Shown here piece by piece: positions 1 to 12,245 of a stretch of DNA of 64,000 nt. A model generated the notes under the pieces. It saw nothing but the letters and a program-made list of their open reading frames with translations, searched no databases and was not told the DNA's origin. Made by a program: the position numbers and the translations under genes. Within the stretch, counting starts at the first letter, position 1; each line of letters begins with the position of its first letter. This stretch comes from Rhea pennata (Eukaryota > Chordata > Aves > Rheiformes > Rheidae), in contig NC_084687.1 of NCBI RefSeq assembly GCF_028389875.1, positions 7,476,157 to 7,540,156 on the forward strand, given 5' to 3'.

Positions 1-2350
1 CCAAGCACAATTCTTTTGAATGTTTTCATGAAACAGAACTGGTTCCAGTGACCTTTAAATAGATATAGATATATATATTTTATATATATTTTAATTAAAA
101 CCCAAACATTTTAAACTCAAAAGTTCATGTTTTAGATTTTGCTTTCTTTTTTGTAGAACAGAACATTCCTAAGAGAAACCTTCATCAAAACGAATGCTTT
201 TCTGCTGTACATGTCAGCTCTGATAAAATAGCATGTTTAGATGAAATTGGGTTTTACTGAAAATGGTTTCAACCAGCTGTGGTTTGGGAAAATGTTATTC
301 AGTGATTTACATAGGTTTCCAAGCACATCTTTAGCACTATTGATATTACAGTAAATACATTTGGTGGTGCATCATCGTTCCTTATTTTTATTATTATTGC
401 CAAATTCTTCTAGGGATTCACACACAATAAACTTGTGGAAATAGAGGAAATGCTTCTCATTTTCAGAGTCAACTTTTAAAGTTGATTAATAGAAAAAACT
501 GGGTCAGTTCTGATCACAGTACATGGAGAGGAAATATCAACCAAATGTTTCTTCTAAACAACTGCAAATTATTAATTTTCAGTGACGTCAGGCATAGCCC
601 AGGCTGCCTCACAAAAACTCCCGGAATTGGTGAACTTTGCTGCTGGAAATAGCGTGCGTGGACACGTAGGTGCGCGTGGGCGCAGAGCGGGGGAGCGGTG
701 TCGCGTGCGGGGCCGGAGGAGCTCCGCCGCGGCACGTGCAGCTCCGGGCGCTGCGCGGCCGCGTCCCGCGGCGCCGAGCGGCGGCAAGCGAACCAGCGCC
801 AGCGGCCGTGAGCAGCACCCGTGCCGGCGGCTTCCAAACTGTAAAGCGTTCCTTAGCAACAAAATACCAACTGAAACACAGAAATTAAAAAGGAATGCAA
901 CGGGAAAATCCCTAAATCCCGTTTACACTTGAGTGCACTCTGGGGCAGGGAGAACAGCATCATCTACAAAACGATTCCAGGCCTGGGAGCCGTCCTCTGC
1001 CCGCTTTGGCAGGGTCTGCCACCGCGGCGCAGGCCTCAGCACGCTGCGGGAGAACATCAGGCCCCAGAGCGGGCCTCCAAAATTCCTTCCGAAAGATTTG
1101 GAAGATTAGACAAATGTTGCTTATAAACATAAACTGTGCAATAAACAAACTTGGTGTAAATAACTAAGTAGAGTTTACTTGCTGTTGAGAGCTCCGCTAG
1201 TTGCTCTGGTGTGGAAAGCCATTTTAAATTGAAGGTTTGGTTAAAGAAAATGTACACAAGGCTGCGCACACACACACCCCACGCACCCCACCCTCACACA
1301 TACCCACTTGCCTGCAAACCCACATGAATCCCCCCCAACTCCCAAACACACCAAATCCTCATTAGCTAACTTGTTTATTGCTAACCACAGCCCTTGGAAA
1401 CTACAAATATTTAATTTCATCTGGCATTGGAACAGATGGGAGGCATCAGGCTCCCAAAGAGATAAAACAAATCTGTGGAAGGAAGAGTAGTGCAAGCTCG
1501 TCCTCTGGTTCAGAAGCGTGTGGGACACTGGTGGCCACGTGGGTCTCTTCAAGGCCTCAGGCACTTTAAGGGCGCTCTCGCCCTGTGCTGATGCGTGCGT
1601 GGGTATGCGCTTCACAGCCCAAAGCACCCGGAGAGGAGCAGGCAGGCGGTGCCGAGGCGGAGCGCTCCGAGGGGGCGCGAGCCCGGCGTCCGGCACGGGG
1701 CACGCTCGCTCTTCACCGCCTCTGCGGCCGGGGCGGGCGCTTTGCTTCCACGTGCAGGGAGCAGCGCGCCAAGGGCAAACGGAAGCAAGAAGGCGCACCG
1801 CGGTGCCTGCGCTAGGTGAACCGCAGGAGCTGGTGCGCGCCCTTCCCCTTGGCACTCCGGCCCAGAAATCCAGCCGCTGCGCGCGAAGAAGGGGAGTTTC
1901 TTGCCCCAATATGTAGGAAGAGCCACTTCAGGGCTTTGCTCGTTATCTGCCGAGGCACCTGTGCCAAGTGCAACGCATGGGCGCAGAGCGATGGAACATG
2001 AAGCCACGTGTGTTGTGAATATAGGATATATATGAGAGAGACGCTCATTTAAACAGGCACCATATTGAGGTGTGTGGGAGGGGAAATAGCATCAGTAGGA
2101 ATGTTTGAAATTAAGCCAAGGGAAAGACAGCTGCATGAAAGGAACTTCAGAGCAAGCCGGCGTAACCCTTTGGGGTCCGTGTGGGTGTTGCTGGCTCCCC
2201 TCCGCGCCAGCCTCGAGGGCAGACCCGCGGCAGCCCCGGCGGGGCCGCGCTCGCGGTGGCCGCCGCAGCCCTCGCAGCGGCTCCGAGGAGCGCGCGGCGG
2301 CGGGGCCGTCGCGGGCCCGCTCCCGGGAGGAGGGCTCGAGCAGCGCCGCG
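1..2350. other. WNT2B 5' region: flank or intron with CpG-rich patches
   Basis: No recognisable coding exon is seen. The first 580 bases are AT-rich. CpG-dense patches occur at about 655-800 and 1600-1870, with a CA-rich stretch at 1262-1300. The open frames in the CpG patches overlap on both strands and have arginine/alanine-rich, low-complexity products, so they are taken as composition artefacts. The patches may hold untranslated first exons of WNT2B. Confidence 0.5.
583..590. promoter_or_regulatory. Perfect CRE palindrome TGACGTCA
   Basis: The 8-bp palindrome bound by CREB/ATF factors lies about 70 bp before a CpG-dense patch at 655-800. The site is seen directly; a promoter at this point is inferred. 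Confidence 0.5.
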
Positions 2351-2442
2351 ATGCTGCAGGGCTCGGCGGGATCGCCCGGAGGGCTCACAGCAGTTGTACG
2401 TCTGCTGCTGCAAAGTGCTTTGCATGGTAATAACAGCAGGAG
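2351..2442 (+). CDS. WNT2B: Candidate alternative first coding exon of WNT2B
   Basis: An ATG with a purine at -3 (context gccgcgATGc) lies in a CpG-rich patch and opens a 92-nt frame ending AG|GTCAGT. The phase (2) is exactly what exon 2 needs, giving a junction read as SRR-YIGAL. The start MLQG loosely resembles the human WNT2B isoform that begins MLDG and ends CLQR-YIGAL. The product would be 361 residues, against 372 for that human isoform. The stretch LTAVVRLLLQSAL is mildly hydrophobic but is not a convincing signal peptide. A nearer donor at 2425 (CATG|GTAATA) would break the frame. This is an inference from phase and context only; no transcript evidence is available. Confidence 0.35.
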
Positions 2443-4114
2443 GTCAGTGACCAGGAAGTCTTTATCCCGAAGTGCTCTGTAACTCCAGCTATCCAGGGAG
2501 CCCTCGCTTTGAAATATAAGTTTTAAAGTAACTTCAGACTGATGGAAAATGAACTCTCTGGCCTTTGTAGCAGTTCTGGTGTTCTTTGTCGGGAGTGTAT
2601 TGGAACAGATGGGTTCTCTCAGTCACTGTGCTCAGTTATAATAATCCTAATTGTATTTCTTAGTTCATTTTTCATTAGGGTCACTTTCACCTATAGGAAA
2701 TCTTTCTTAAAAAGAAACGCACAAGAGAAAATTCTTCTGCTCTTACAAACTCACTAGCATTTACTACTGGCAATACTGGTTTCCGCAGTGCCTGCAGAGC
2801 ACCCTGAGATGAGATCTGTGCCGTGCTAGCTCCTGTATAAACACGCAATCTCCACTCTGAGCAGCTTGCAGCCCAACACACAAGATGTGCCAAGGGCAGG
2901 AGAGGAATCATCCTTCCTACTTCACCATCAGAAACAGGGCTGGAGGGAAGGCACTGGTTAGCTCGGGTTCACACAGGGCATATGTGGCAGTTGGGATGTT
3001 AATCCGGACTCCCAAATCCCACACTAGGAGCCAGGGTATGGACCAGCTTTGCTCCTGGAACCATCGACAGAAGATAATGGAGTCACTTCCCTCCAGCGGA
3101 GCAGGAAAGTGGTGACCTTAGAGATCTGGATTCCGGCTCTGGTTTCTAGCCTCCATCCAGAGGGTGAGCGCCTTGCCTTTAGCTGAAATTTAAGGAAGCT
3201 GCAAGTTTGCACTCTCCCATGGATGAGCACGTGTATATGAAAGCCAGAGACTCTATTACATTCCCATCTCCAGGCAAAGTGCTTTGAGATTTAGGGAGGA
3301 AAAACAATAGATTTAAGGATAAAGTGCACTTCTGATGAGCAATTTGTATTGTCTTCATACGTTACCAAAAGGTCATCAGAGGAATAGTTTTCACCCATCA
3401 CTGAACTAGATTTTGGCCACTATTTCAGAAGGCACCAGAGTCCTTCTCTCCCGGTGCTTTTACTCCCTAATTTTGCATCTGCTCTTGCTATGCATTGGTC
3501 CAAGGCCTCAGAGGCTTTGCTGCTGACCTGCTACATACTCTGCACACACCGTATCTTGCCTTTATACAGCAGCAAGCGGACTAGATCTCAGCTTCCATGT
3601 GACCATAGATACTGGACTCAGACAACAAACACTCCTATACCAGGCAAGCGGATGGCACAGTAGCATTGCCCTACGCTGGGGACAGTGCAAGGCATCGGTT
3701 CCCCATCCGTGTGCAGCGTTTCTGAGACATTTCAAGTAACAACCCTTTCCACAGTAACCTCATTCTGCAAGCTACTCACTAACGCAAGAAAATCACAGAG
3801 AGGGCACTCCAACATGGAATCAAAGGAACACAGTTGGAAAAATGTTGACATACAAGAAAAAAAAGATCATAGTGCAAAGAATGAAAAATGCGCACATTGA
3901 ATGGCGCTAGTAGTGGCCCAGCATTATGCTATTAAAAATTATTCAAGTGAGACTAACACTCTCAATATATAGAGTAGTGGCTCTAAGTGAGGAAATTAGG
4001 GCTATTAATCATTCCAAGGCGTTAACAATTCCAGCAGGCCAGGATGGCCCTGTTCCCAGTGGGGCTTAATAAAATACTCAGGGTTTATAATAATAAAATA
4101 ATATCTCAAATGTC

Positions 4115-4146
4115 TATAGCACCTTACAACCCAAAGTGCTTTGCAA
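4115..4146. repeat. Relic resembling an ancient vertebrate SINE-like repeat
   Basis: The pattern TATAGCACCTTACA..CAAAGTGCTTTGCAA resembles the widespread old element with TATAGCGCCTTTCA..CAAAGCGCTTTACA. A related piece, CAAAGTGCTTTGAGAT, occurs at 3275-3300. The family is named from memory of the pattern only. Confidence 0.3.
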
Positions 4147-7100
4147 TTTGCTATAAATTCTCTACCCACAGCCATGGAGAGCAAAGAAAGGAAAGTGCAG
4201 TATCCTTGGGAAGTATGCAAAGGACTGGAGGAGGTGAAATGTTGTCAGGCTCTTCGGAATTTTCTCTCTTTATCAGACAAAAAGGCAGGCATGATAGATT
4301 TGATCCTATCTAAAAGATGTGTCTCCAATAGCTGCCTAGGGCTCTCCAGCCTCCCACCAAAATAAAGATTTCATGGGAAGAGAACAGAAGCCAACACAGC
4401 TTGGCCCCCAAGTTGATCTTTCAGGATTATCAAAGTGGTTATGGGAGCAATGGAGAAATACGTCTTCCCAGGAGAAGGACTCCAGCAGTGCCTGATATCA
4501 CAGAAAAGCCAGACCATGCTTTCATCTCAGCTGTGCTCTTGCAGCAGTAGTCAACAGCAAGGCTGTTCTGTGCAGAAGTTCAGGGCCTCAGCCTACGGGC
4601 CAGAACCTGCAAGGAGCGAAGAGCCTCCTGCGAGGAGCTGGGGACCTGCCACTCAACAGCACGGGGAGCAACAGCTTTCCCAGAACAGGCAGCAGCAGTA
4701 CTACCGCCCCCCTGAACGCTGATCCTAGAGAGGAGGACGAAGGTATGCACAGGCACGGGAGATGGAGCTGTCCCCACAGGCTGGGCACTTGGGCGCAGAG
4801 CAGAGAAGGAGTACGGGCTCCTGCCAGTCAGCTGCACTTCATCCAGGCGCAGGAGAGCGAGAAGCTTCGGGATGTTCACAGCACTCAGTTTCCTCTACAG
4901 AACCTGGAGAAAGTCCCCAAAGCTGTAAGTGACAAGTGGAGCTGAAGACAGCGTCCCGCCGCCCCTGCCAGGACTGTACTCCCGAACAGGCGGGAGCAAG
5001 CAGTTGGCCACGGCACGCTCAGCAAGCAGAGCAGAGCCAGTGCTTCTCCCAGCCAGATAAGGAGAACATCCTGCGCTCACCAGCCACGACTGACCCCCAG
5101 CTTACAGTTCACCGTACAAGATTCAGATGGCACTAATTGTTCAGCTGTGGAGGGATTCGATGTTTCGCATTTCTTCCAAATGATGCCGAGGTTATTTGCC
5201 TGAGTAATAATAGGTAGGAGAGCTAGATACGACAGGCATTCAGTGGCCATCCGAGGATATCAAGTTCAGAGGCACGCTCACCACGTGGCCAGGAACAATA
5301 CCTTGGCTGCTTTTCTTCTTTCTGAAACATGGTCTGGCTAAGTTCTGAGTCACTGAGTGCAGCCCTGTACAGCAGCACATAGTGCAAGCTTCACTTACGG
5401 TAAGAAAAGACAGGGCCTCTTAGAAACCACAGTAAGTAGTTTACGTGGCAGCGGGGCAGGGGCTTAAGCTGCTCGTGTTGTCTTAAGGGGGGAGCAAGCA
5501 GCTCAAGCACCCTGCAATTGATGAGGAGAGGCAACATCACGCAAGATGAATTTGCGAGTTGAAGACCTGTTGGCTGGGATGTCACGGCTGAGCCTGCCGT
5601 CTTTTCTGAGAACCTGCTCCAAAGCTCTCCAGGTCTGAGGAGCACCTCTGGATGATTTCGAGGCCATCAAGCTGACTGTGAGTGTGTGTGTCAGGAGCAG
5701 GGTTTATGCTGCCGTGTCTGTGCAGAGCACCTCCCTCCGCCACCCTGCTGTCACCACCTCATTTCCACTCCCGTTCTGCACTGTGCTGGTACAAGAAGAT
5801 ACAAACAGTTTGCAGAATGTTTTGGGATCCTCAGGATGAGAGAAGCCACAGGAAGGAGAAATGCTATCCTACCAGCATTTTTCAGCCATTAACTCTCTCT
5901 GCATTAAAAAATAACAGAGAGAAAAACCTGGTGCCTCAGCTCTTTGCATGTCAAAGTGGGCAGGCAGCAGCCCTTTACCCTCACGGGGGAGAGCAGCATT
6001 GCTGTACTTAACAGTAATGGGATATACTCAGAGCTGCCCAAGTGAGCATCAGATGGGCTTAAAGTCTATTTTATTGCACCAGCAAAATTGTTTGCATGGA
6101 TACCCTTCTCCCAGTGTAAATTTAACCTATAATGTTGATTTTAAATTAAGCTTGCTTGTATAAATTTAAATTGTGCCTTTCCTGCATTGGTGCAACCTTG
6201 ATTTCTCCTCAGTGAGAACTTCCAACTTTTCAACAGTTCTTTTAACTCTAAAGCAAAAAAAAAAAAAAAAAAAGAATTTTGAGGTTTGTCTCAGAAAGGC
6301 AGTTCCAAAAAATTCTCTTTTGAAATCAAGTAGTGTTCAAATATTTTGTTTCAATACCATATAAAAGAGTGTAAAATGAAATATTAGATAGCACAGTTTA
6401 TCTAACATAGGGATATAATCTTCAATAAGAATTGAATTATAATATAGTATATTTCTGAACAACACGTTGACATTATGGCGAAGAAGTTACAAACTCGATA
6501 AGCTCTGATGCCACTGAAATTTACTCTTCCCCATGAAATATTTTCATTTCTTCCAAAATTAACTTTCCAAGGGAGCTTTTTCCACCAGCTATCTCCCGAT
6601 CAGCCTAGAAGACAGGCACAACCTGAACAAGCCTCTGCTAGGTCTCCCATCTCGCCGGATCACTGTGTCTGCCGCGGAGGCAGCCAAGGCAGCTTCGCCG
6701 CAAAGTCAGAGCACGTGATTCCTATTAGAGGAGAAGAATCTCCACTATTTCAGGGGAGCCATAAATGGAGTACCCCCACACTGACATGTCAAGCAAATGC
6801 TGATACCATGCAATGAGCCAAGTCCTGTGATTGCATCAGAAAGAGGAAACATACTGCCCCCTGAATTAGCAGCCTGCCCCCAACCATTTCAGCGACTGGA
6901 GCCCCAGAATTGCTATTATTTCTTCAGTAATTTTCACGCTAGCCCTACGACAAACAAAACTGCAGCCCAGGCATGCTACAGAGATACTAAACACCAGCAC
7001 TCTCCCTCTGCTATGTGCAGGGTCGATTTACTTTCCTCCCAGGAGGAACGCTGGTTTGCAGGTGGCTGGTGACCTTCAGGGTTCGGGTGCGTAGAGAGAG

Positions 7101-9080
7101 GGTTTGTTTTATTGCCATTGCCTATTTGGGGACTGGAGAGCTGTCCTCACAAAACCAGTGGTTCAGTCAGTAACATTCGGGGAATAAAACAAAATTACTA
7201 CCAACAGCTCTGAATAACAAAAATCTGTAGGTGCCCTCAGGTCTCCGTTGCAGGGGGTTGTTTATTTTTAAGCAAAACAAACCAAATCCCCCTTCTCATC
7301 ATTTGGAGCATCTTCCTGCTCTGATCTGTAGTTATGTAGATCTGTGTCTGGAGAACGAAGTCTCACGTTCCTCGTAAACGCTGGCTTGGGCTCCCGTGAG
7401 CACGAGAACCCTCTCCGCCGCTGCGCAACGCCTTTGCCCGCCTCCCCGGAGCTACCCTGGCTGAGCTTTTGGGGCAGGTTGGCCCAGGCTTCTGGGGAGT
7501 CCTGCTTTCCCCAGTAATGTGGAAATTCCTATTTGCTTACTGTTAAGGTGCCTTAGGCTCTGGCAGTGCTCTTGATCTGCCCACTTTCACGCCTGTGGTA
7601 CAGCATTATTTCTGAGGCTTTGGGTCTTTCATATTGAAAATCTCAGCAACAGGGAAGCTGTGTGGGTGGCAAAAGCAGAAAAGCAGTTTTCTGTTTTCAC
7701 TATGAAGATGGAGTAAGAGCAAGAACAGTGGGATCTGTTCCTGGGTACAACACACAACAGGACCCAAGTGCTCACAGCCTACATGCAAGTGTGCAGCTCC
7801 TCTCTTAACCCACAGGAAACTGCATGTACAAGGGAAGAGAGAAGATCTAGGTGGGAAAACCCCAAGTCCTCAAGACTTAGTGACAGATTAGACTTAACGG
7901 AGGGCAGAGATGTGACATGGGCCACACAGTCCCTCAAGAGCATCCTACGGAGTTCTGCAAGGCCTTTGAGAAGCCAAGCATGCTCTCATGGAAAGTGCAG
8001 AAGCAAAATACATGCTGCACAGAGGCAAGCATTGGAAGAGGGTTAAAACAAAATGCGTGCTGCCAAGTAAATAGATGCGTCTGCCTCTGATTTGCATGTT
8101 TATCTTAGAAGCAATTTAGGTTTCTCCTTGTTTATAAGAGTAGAAGTCAGCAGACTCTTAGAACAAGAAAAACAACTGGGAGTCAACATGTGACAGCTCT
8201 CTTCTGTTCTTCCAATGCATTGGAGCAGGCAGCGCTTGCAGGCTATTGAGAAAGAGCCCACTTCAGCTGCATCATTAGACGTGTTTAGGCAACAGATCTA
8301 CTTACAAAGAGGAAGAATAGCAGGAAGCTAGGACCACGTTACCTCCTTCACATCTCAGGCTCTGAAAGCACTTGCCTTTGTAACCTGAAGTCTCCAGCCG
8401 GTTCTGGTACTGCGCAGAATGTCAACAAGTTGCTCCTTGCAGGAAAACAAGGAAAAGGAGTAACGCAGAGATCTGGAGGGTTGTATGGTAGCACTGTGTT
8501 TCCTGAAACACTCTGTGGTATCTGCAGCTCACAGCCATCTCCTGGTAGCCTGGAAGCTGAAGTAGCAGAAGGGAGATAGAGTATGTTTGTGATACAGGCA
8601 TCGCCCATGTGCTGATTTGCAAAATGTAAGTGACGCAGCATAATGCAGCCAAAGGCTGGGAGGGAGAGAGGGACTAGTGCCAGCCTGGGCTACCTGAGCG
8701 AGGCAAACAAGTCCTACCTTCCACGGAGAGCAGCCTCTAGCAAGGAATATGATGCAAGGGCTTCACCCTGCACCGTGCGAGGACCTCGCAGAAGGCAGCA
8801 TCACGCGCCCTTTCAGGGCCTCACCTGATGTGGTGTGTTCTGCCTTGCTCTCCCCCCCCACCAGCAGTCATCTTCTGATGGAGATTCCATGGAAAAATGA
8901 TCAGACATTTTGAACTGATTTTTATTTTCTATTGTAAAAATGCAGGTTCCTTAGGAGTAAAGCATTTCACACAGATTTGCCACTTCCAACACAACTTCAT
9001 TTTTTTAAAAATGAAGCAGACTTCTGATAAGGTTAGGGATTTCTTCAGAACATTCATTGCCTATTTCAGCAGTTTTTAAA

Positions 9081-9131
9081 TATCATAGATTTGTAGAAAT
9101 ATGATTGGAAGGGAGATTTTAATCAATCCAA
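9081..9131. repeat. Possible degraded CR1 LINE fragment
   Basis: ATCATAGATTTGTAG..ATTGGAAGGGAG recalls the 3' region of sauropsid CR1 elements (ATCATAGAAT..GGTTGGAAGGGACC). It is too short and diverged to be sure. Confidence 0.3.
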
Positions 9132-12024
9132 AACAAATGTTTGTTTTCTTTCCCTCCCAAAATTCTGCTTGGCAGGAAATTTTCAGATGTTCTCTGTTTT
9201 GCTCCATCTCAGAGTAACAGAACCCAGTGAGAATTTCTCAAAAAATGGTGGATCTAGCTGTCACCTAGAAAACTGCAGGCTTTCCGGGACAAATGAATTC
9301 CCCTTATTGTGCCAGGCCACTTTGCAATGCCACAGGAGTCCTGGGACTGATTTATGTATGTAATCTAGGCTGAAGGCCCATAGGTACCATAGAACATAAA
9401 CTGCTCTCTGTTTGCAACCACAAGGAGAGGAAAATCCCTTCGTGCCAGGGAGGGGAATCCGAGCAACTTACTCTGGCAAGGTGCTCATGAACAAACGCAA
9501 GGTCTGCGAGCTTCCTGTGCGCTCTTGTCGCACTTTCTCCTGCTGGCAATATTTGCTGTGATCTAGATATCTGGCAGGAGAATTAAGAAGAACAGAAGTA
9601 ATTAGCTCGCAGTGTGAAAAATGGAGTGCCTGGTGTTTATCTTGCCTGGAGGATTTCCCTTGATCTCAGTCTCCCAGGAGATTGGGTTAGTCATTGCTTT
9701 ATCTGCCCGCTTTCCCACCAGGGAAGCATCTCTTTTGTCAGCTCACAGGGTGTCTCTTTAAAGCAAGCCTCGCTTACAGCAACACCGCATCTAATCAAAG
9801 AGAAGCAGCCCAACTTAGCAAAGGTGGAGAAGGATAGGGGACAGGGTCCCTGGCAAAGGCCCTTGAGAGCTGGCCCATCCAAGAGCATTTCATCTCCAGT
9901 TTTCTCAGCATCTCCCCCCAGTGAAGAGGAGCTTTGGCCACTGGTACATCCCAAAACACTGCTGCCTTGCCACAGCTGCCCTGTCGCTGGCTCTCAACTC
10001 ACAGCAGCTCAGGCAATGACACACAAACCATCCCAGTCCTTGCTTGGGTCAAGACAGCTTAAACAGAGTGATTTCAGGGCGTGGGCATGGCCTGAGACCC
10101 TGGCAGCCCGTCCTGCCTTCTGGATCGTGGTGCCAGGTGTCAGCGCGCTGCCTTCCCCCCCGCTGAGCTTGCAGAAGCCATGCCGAGCCGGTCGCGCCCA
10201 AGCAGCGCGACTCCAGCTCCTACACAATCCCCTTCCCTCGCCATCCGCCGCTGAGGATGATCCTCCGCTTCGTCTGAGCGGCAAAGCACGAGGCGCGCCG
10301 GGGGCCAGGCGCTGCTCCGGCTTTGCCGAGGCCCCGGTCCCACGGGGCGCCTGGGCAGGCTCTGCCCGCGCCCCGCGCTCGCTGCCGGGGCCGCGGCAGC
10401 CTGGAGCTCCCGCTCCCGGAGCGCGGGGATGCCGAAAAAGGGTACGAGAGGCCCTCGCCTGCACCTCCGCGAGGGCTCAGCGGGACGCGCTCTGCCCTCC
10501 GCACAGCTGGAGGAACCAGCCTCTCTTTGCAGCCGAGCGCGAGCGAGGCAATTAAATGCCTGGAGTCGGCCTTTCTCCATGAGCTCCCAGCGGCTTTTCT
10601 TTTTTAAATGGGTTCTGCCATCTCTCTTGTGCCACTGCCGCATGATGAAAGGCTGATGAGCAAGCCTGTAAAAATAATGCTCGCTGGCCATCAGAGTCCC
10701 GGCGTGCAAAGCCATGGGGAGCCGGGTTTATTATCCTCAACTCCAGCCTGAGATGACCTTGTGCTTCTGCCAGTGTTTAAACAAAATATTTTAAAAAAGA
10801 GAAAAAGAGTCCATTGCTTTCTGTGTTCACAGGGCTTTCCTGGGTCTGCAAGCTATCTCTGGGACTGATAGAAATGATAGATCATAGCCAGAGAGAGACA
10901 ATGAAATATTGCCCAAGTTTATTGCTTTTTATTATTATTAAAGAGAGGGTCTTATTTCCAGTCTGGGGGTTTGAAAAATTTGAATCCCACCCAAACCTCT
11001 TCTCTTCCAGCCAGAATCACAACGCCATGGTATGTGGCAAAAATCATTCTCCAGCACAAAGAATCCTGCTTTCTGGCTGGGGTAAACAGGAGACATAGGC
11101 AGGGTTTTGAATGGAGATGGAAAATTCCACGCTTGTCTCCATTGTCTGCGTTGCTTTAAAGACAGCGGAGAAGTCTGCAGGGTTCCTAAGGAAGCACTCG
11201 GGATCCCTCCCCTCGCCCCGGCCCGGTCCCGGTGCAAAGCTGCCCTCCAGGCTCAGACAGCCCGCACCAGACAACTGCTTGTGCGTTGCTTTCTGCCCTA
11301 GCTCCCCACCTTCTCCCCAGCGTGAGGAGGCAACGCCGGAGGAGACGGGATACGGGCAGGACGGGAGACATCGCCAGCCCTCCTGGCTATTAGTCTTCGG
11401 GGCATTATCGTAAACATTCACCGACAGGTAGAGGGAGGGCGAGAGAAGAGCGTGCAAAAGGCTTTAAGGGTGCAGGTTACCCCGTTTTACAGCAACCGTC
11501 TCTCCCGCTGTGCCCGGCTGTGGCTCTGGAGGGGGGCTTGGTCTGCAGGCTCCCCGGCTCCGCGTAGCAGCAAGTCTGCACCGAGCAGCGCTTCCCCCTC
11601 GTCCCCCGGGCCTGCTGCGGCCGGGGCTTGTTTTGTTAAACACAAAGACCAGCCCGCAGGGGTTGTGACGGCTCAGCAGCGCCCGTCCCCGCATCCCGCC
11701 CGTCCGCACCGCAGCACCGGGGCGGTCTCGGCGCGCAGCCGAGCGGAGCACGCGGAGGCTCGCCGCGCGGCCCGGCGAGGGCAGCGTGCCACCGGAGGCG
11801 ACGGGCCCGTCGTGAGCTCGGCCACCGTGCAGAGCCGCCCTCCAGCAGAGCACGGCGCAGGCGGGACACAGCTGGAAAGCAGAGAGGAAGAGGCAGGTTT
11901 CACCACAACGTTCCACTGCCCAGCAGCGGTCAGGAGCCGGGATCAAGACCCCTCCCCAAACACACACACCTTAAGCCTCCAAGCGCAATGTGTTCATGCC
12001 AGGACAACCGTCTCTCCGCTGCAG

Positions 12025-12245
12025 GTACATTGGGGCCCTGGGCGCAAGGGTGATCTGCGACAACATTCCTGGGCTGGTCAACAAGCAGCGCCAGCTGTGC
12101 CAGAGGTACCCCGACATCATGCAGTCCGTCGGGGAGGGAGCCAAGGAGTGGATCCGGGAATGCCAGCACCAGTTCCGGCACCACCGCTGGAACTGCAGCA
12201 CTCTGGATAGAGACCACACCGTCTTCGGCAGAGTCATGCTGCGAA
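12025..12245 (+). CDS. WNT2B: WNT2B exon 2
   Basis: The acceptor is CCGCTGCAG|GTACATT and the donor is CGAA|GTAGGT. The exon encodes [13 protein letters not shown] through FGRVMLR and the first base of a serine codon. It holds the start of the Wnt domain, including the [13 protein letters not shown] block. Confidence 0.96.

Larger units (their letters stand above)
2443..12024 (+). other. Probable WNT2B first intron or 5' flank
   Basis: No conserved exon was found. The stretch holds CpG-rich patches at about 10140-10530 and 11500-11870, an A run at 6255-6273, two relics of an ancient repeat (3275-3300, 4115-4146) and a possible degraded CR1 end (9081-9131). A 314-codon open frame at 9614-10555 gives no recognisable protein and is overlapped by minus-strand frames in the GC-rich half. 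Confidence 0.5.

Noticed and set aside
582-932. Open frames on both strands in the CpG patch, up to 116 codons
   Set aside because: Overlapping frames on both strands with Arg/Ala/Pro-rich products reflect few stops in GC-rich DNA; no signal peptide or known domain.
1241-2048. Frames of 222 and 131 codons on the minus strand at the second CpG patch
   Set aside because: Same composition effect; plus-strand frames of similar length overlap them and no homology is recognisable.
2351-2425. Alternative donor CATG|GTAATA for the candidate WNT2B first exon
   Set aside because: Joining at 2425 puts exon 2 out of frame.
11452-12210. 252-codon plus-strand frame ending inside WNT2B exon 2
   Set aside because: It reads exon 2 in the wrong frame; the true frame there is fixed by the Wnt sequence.
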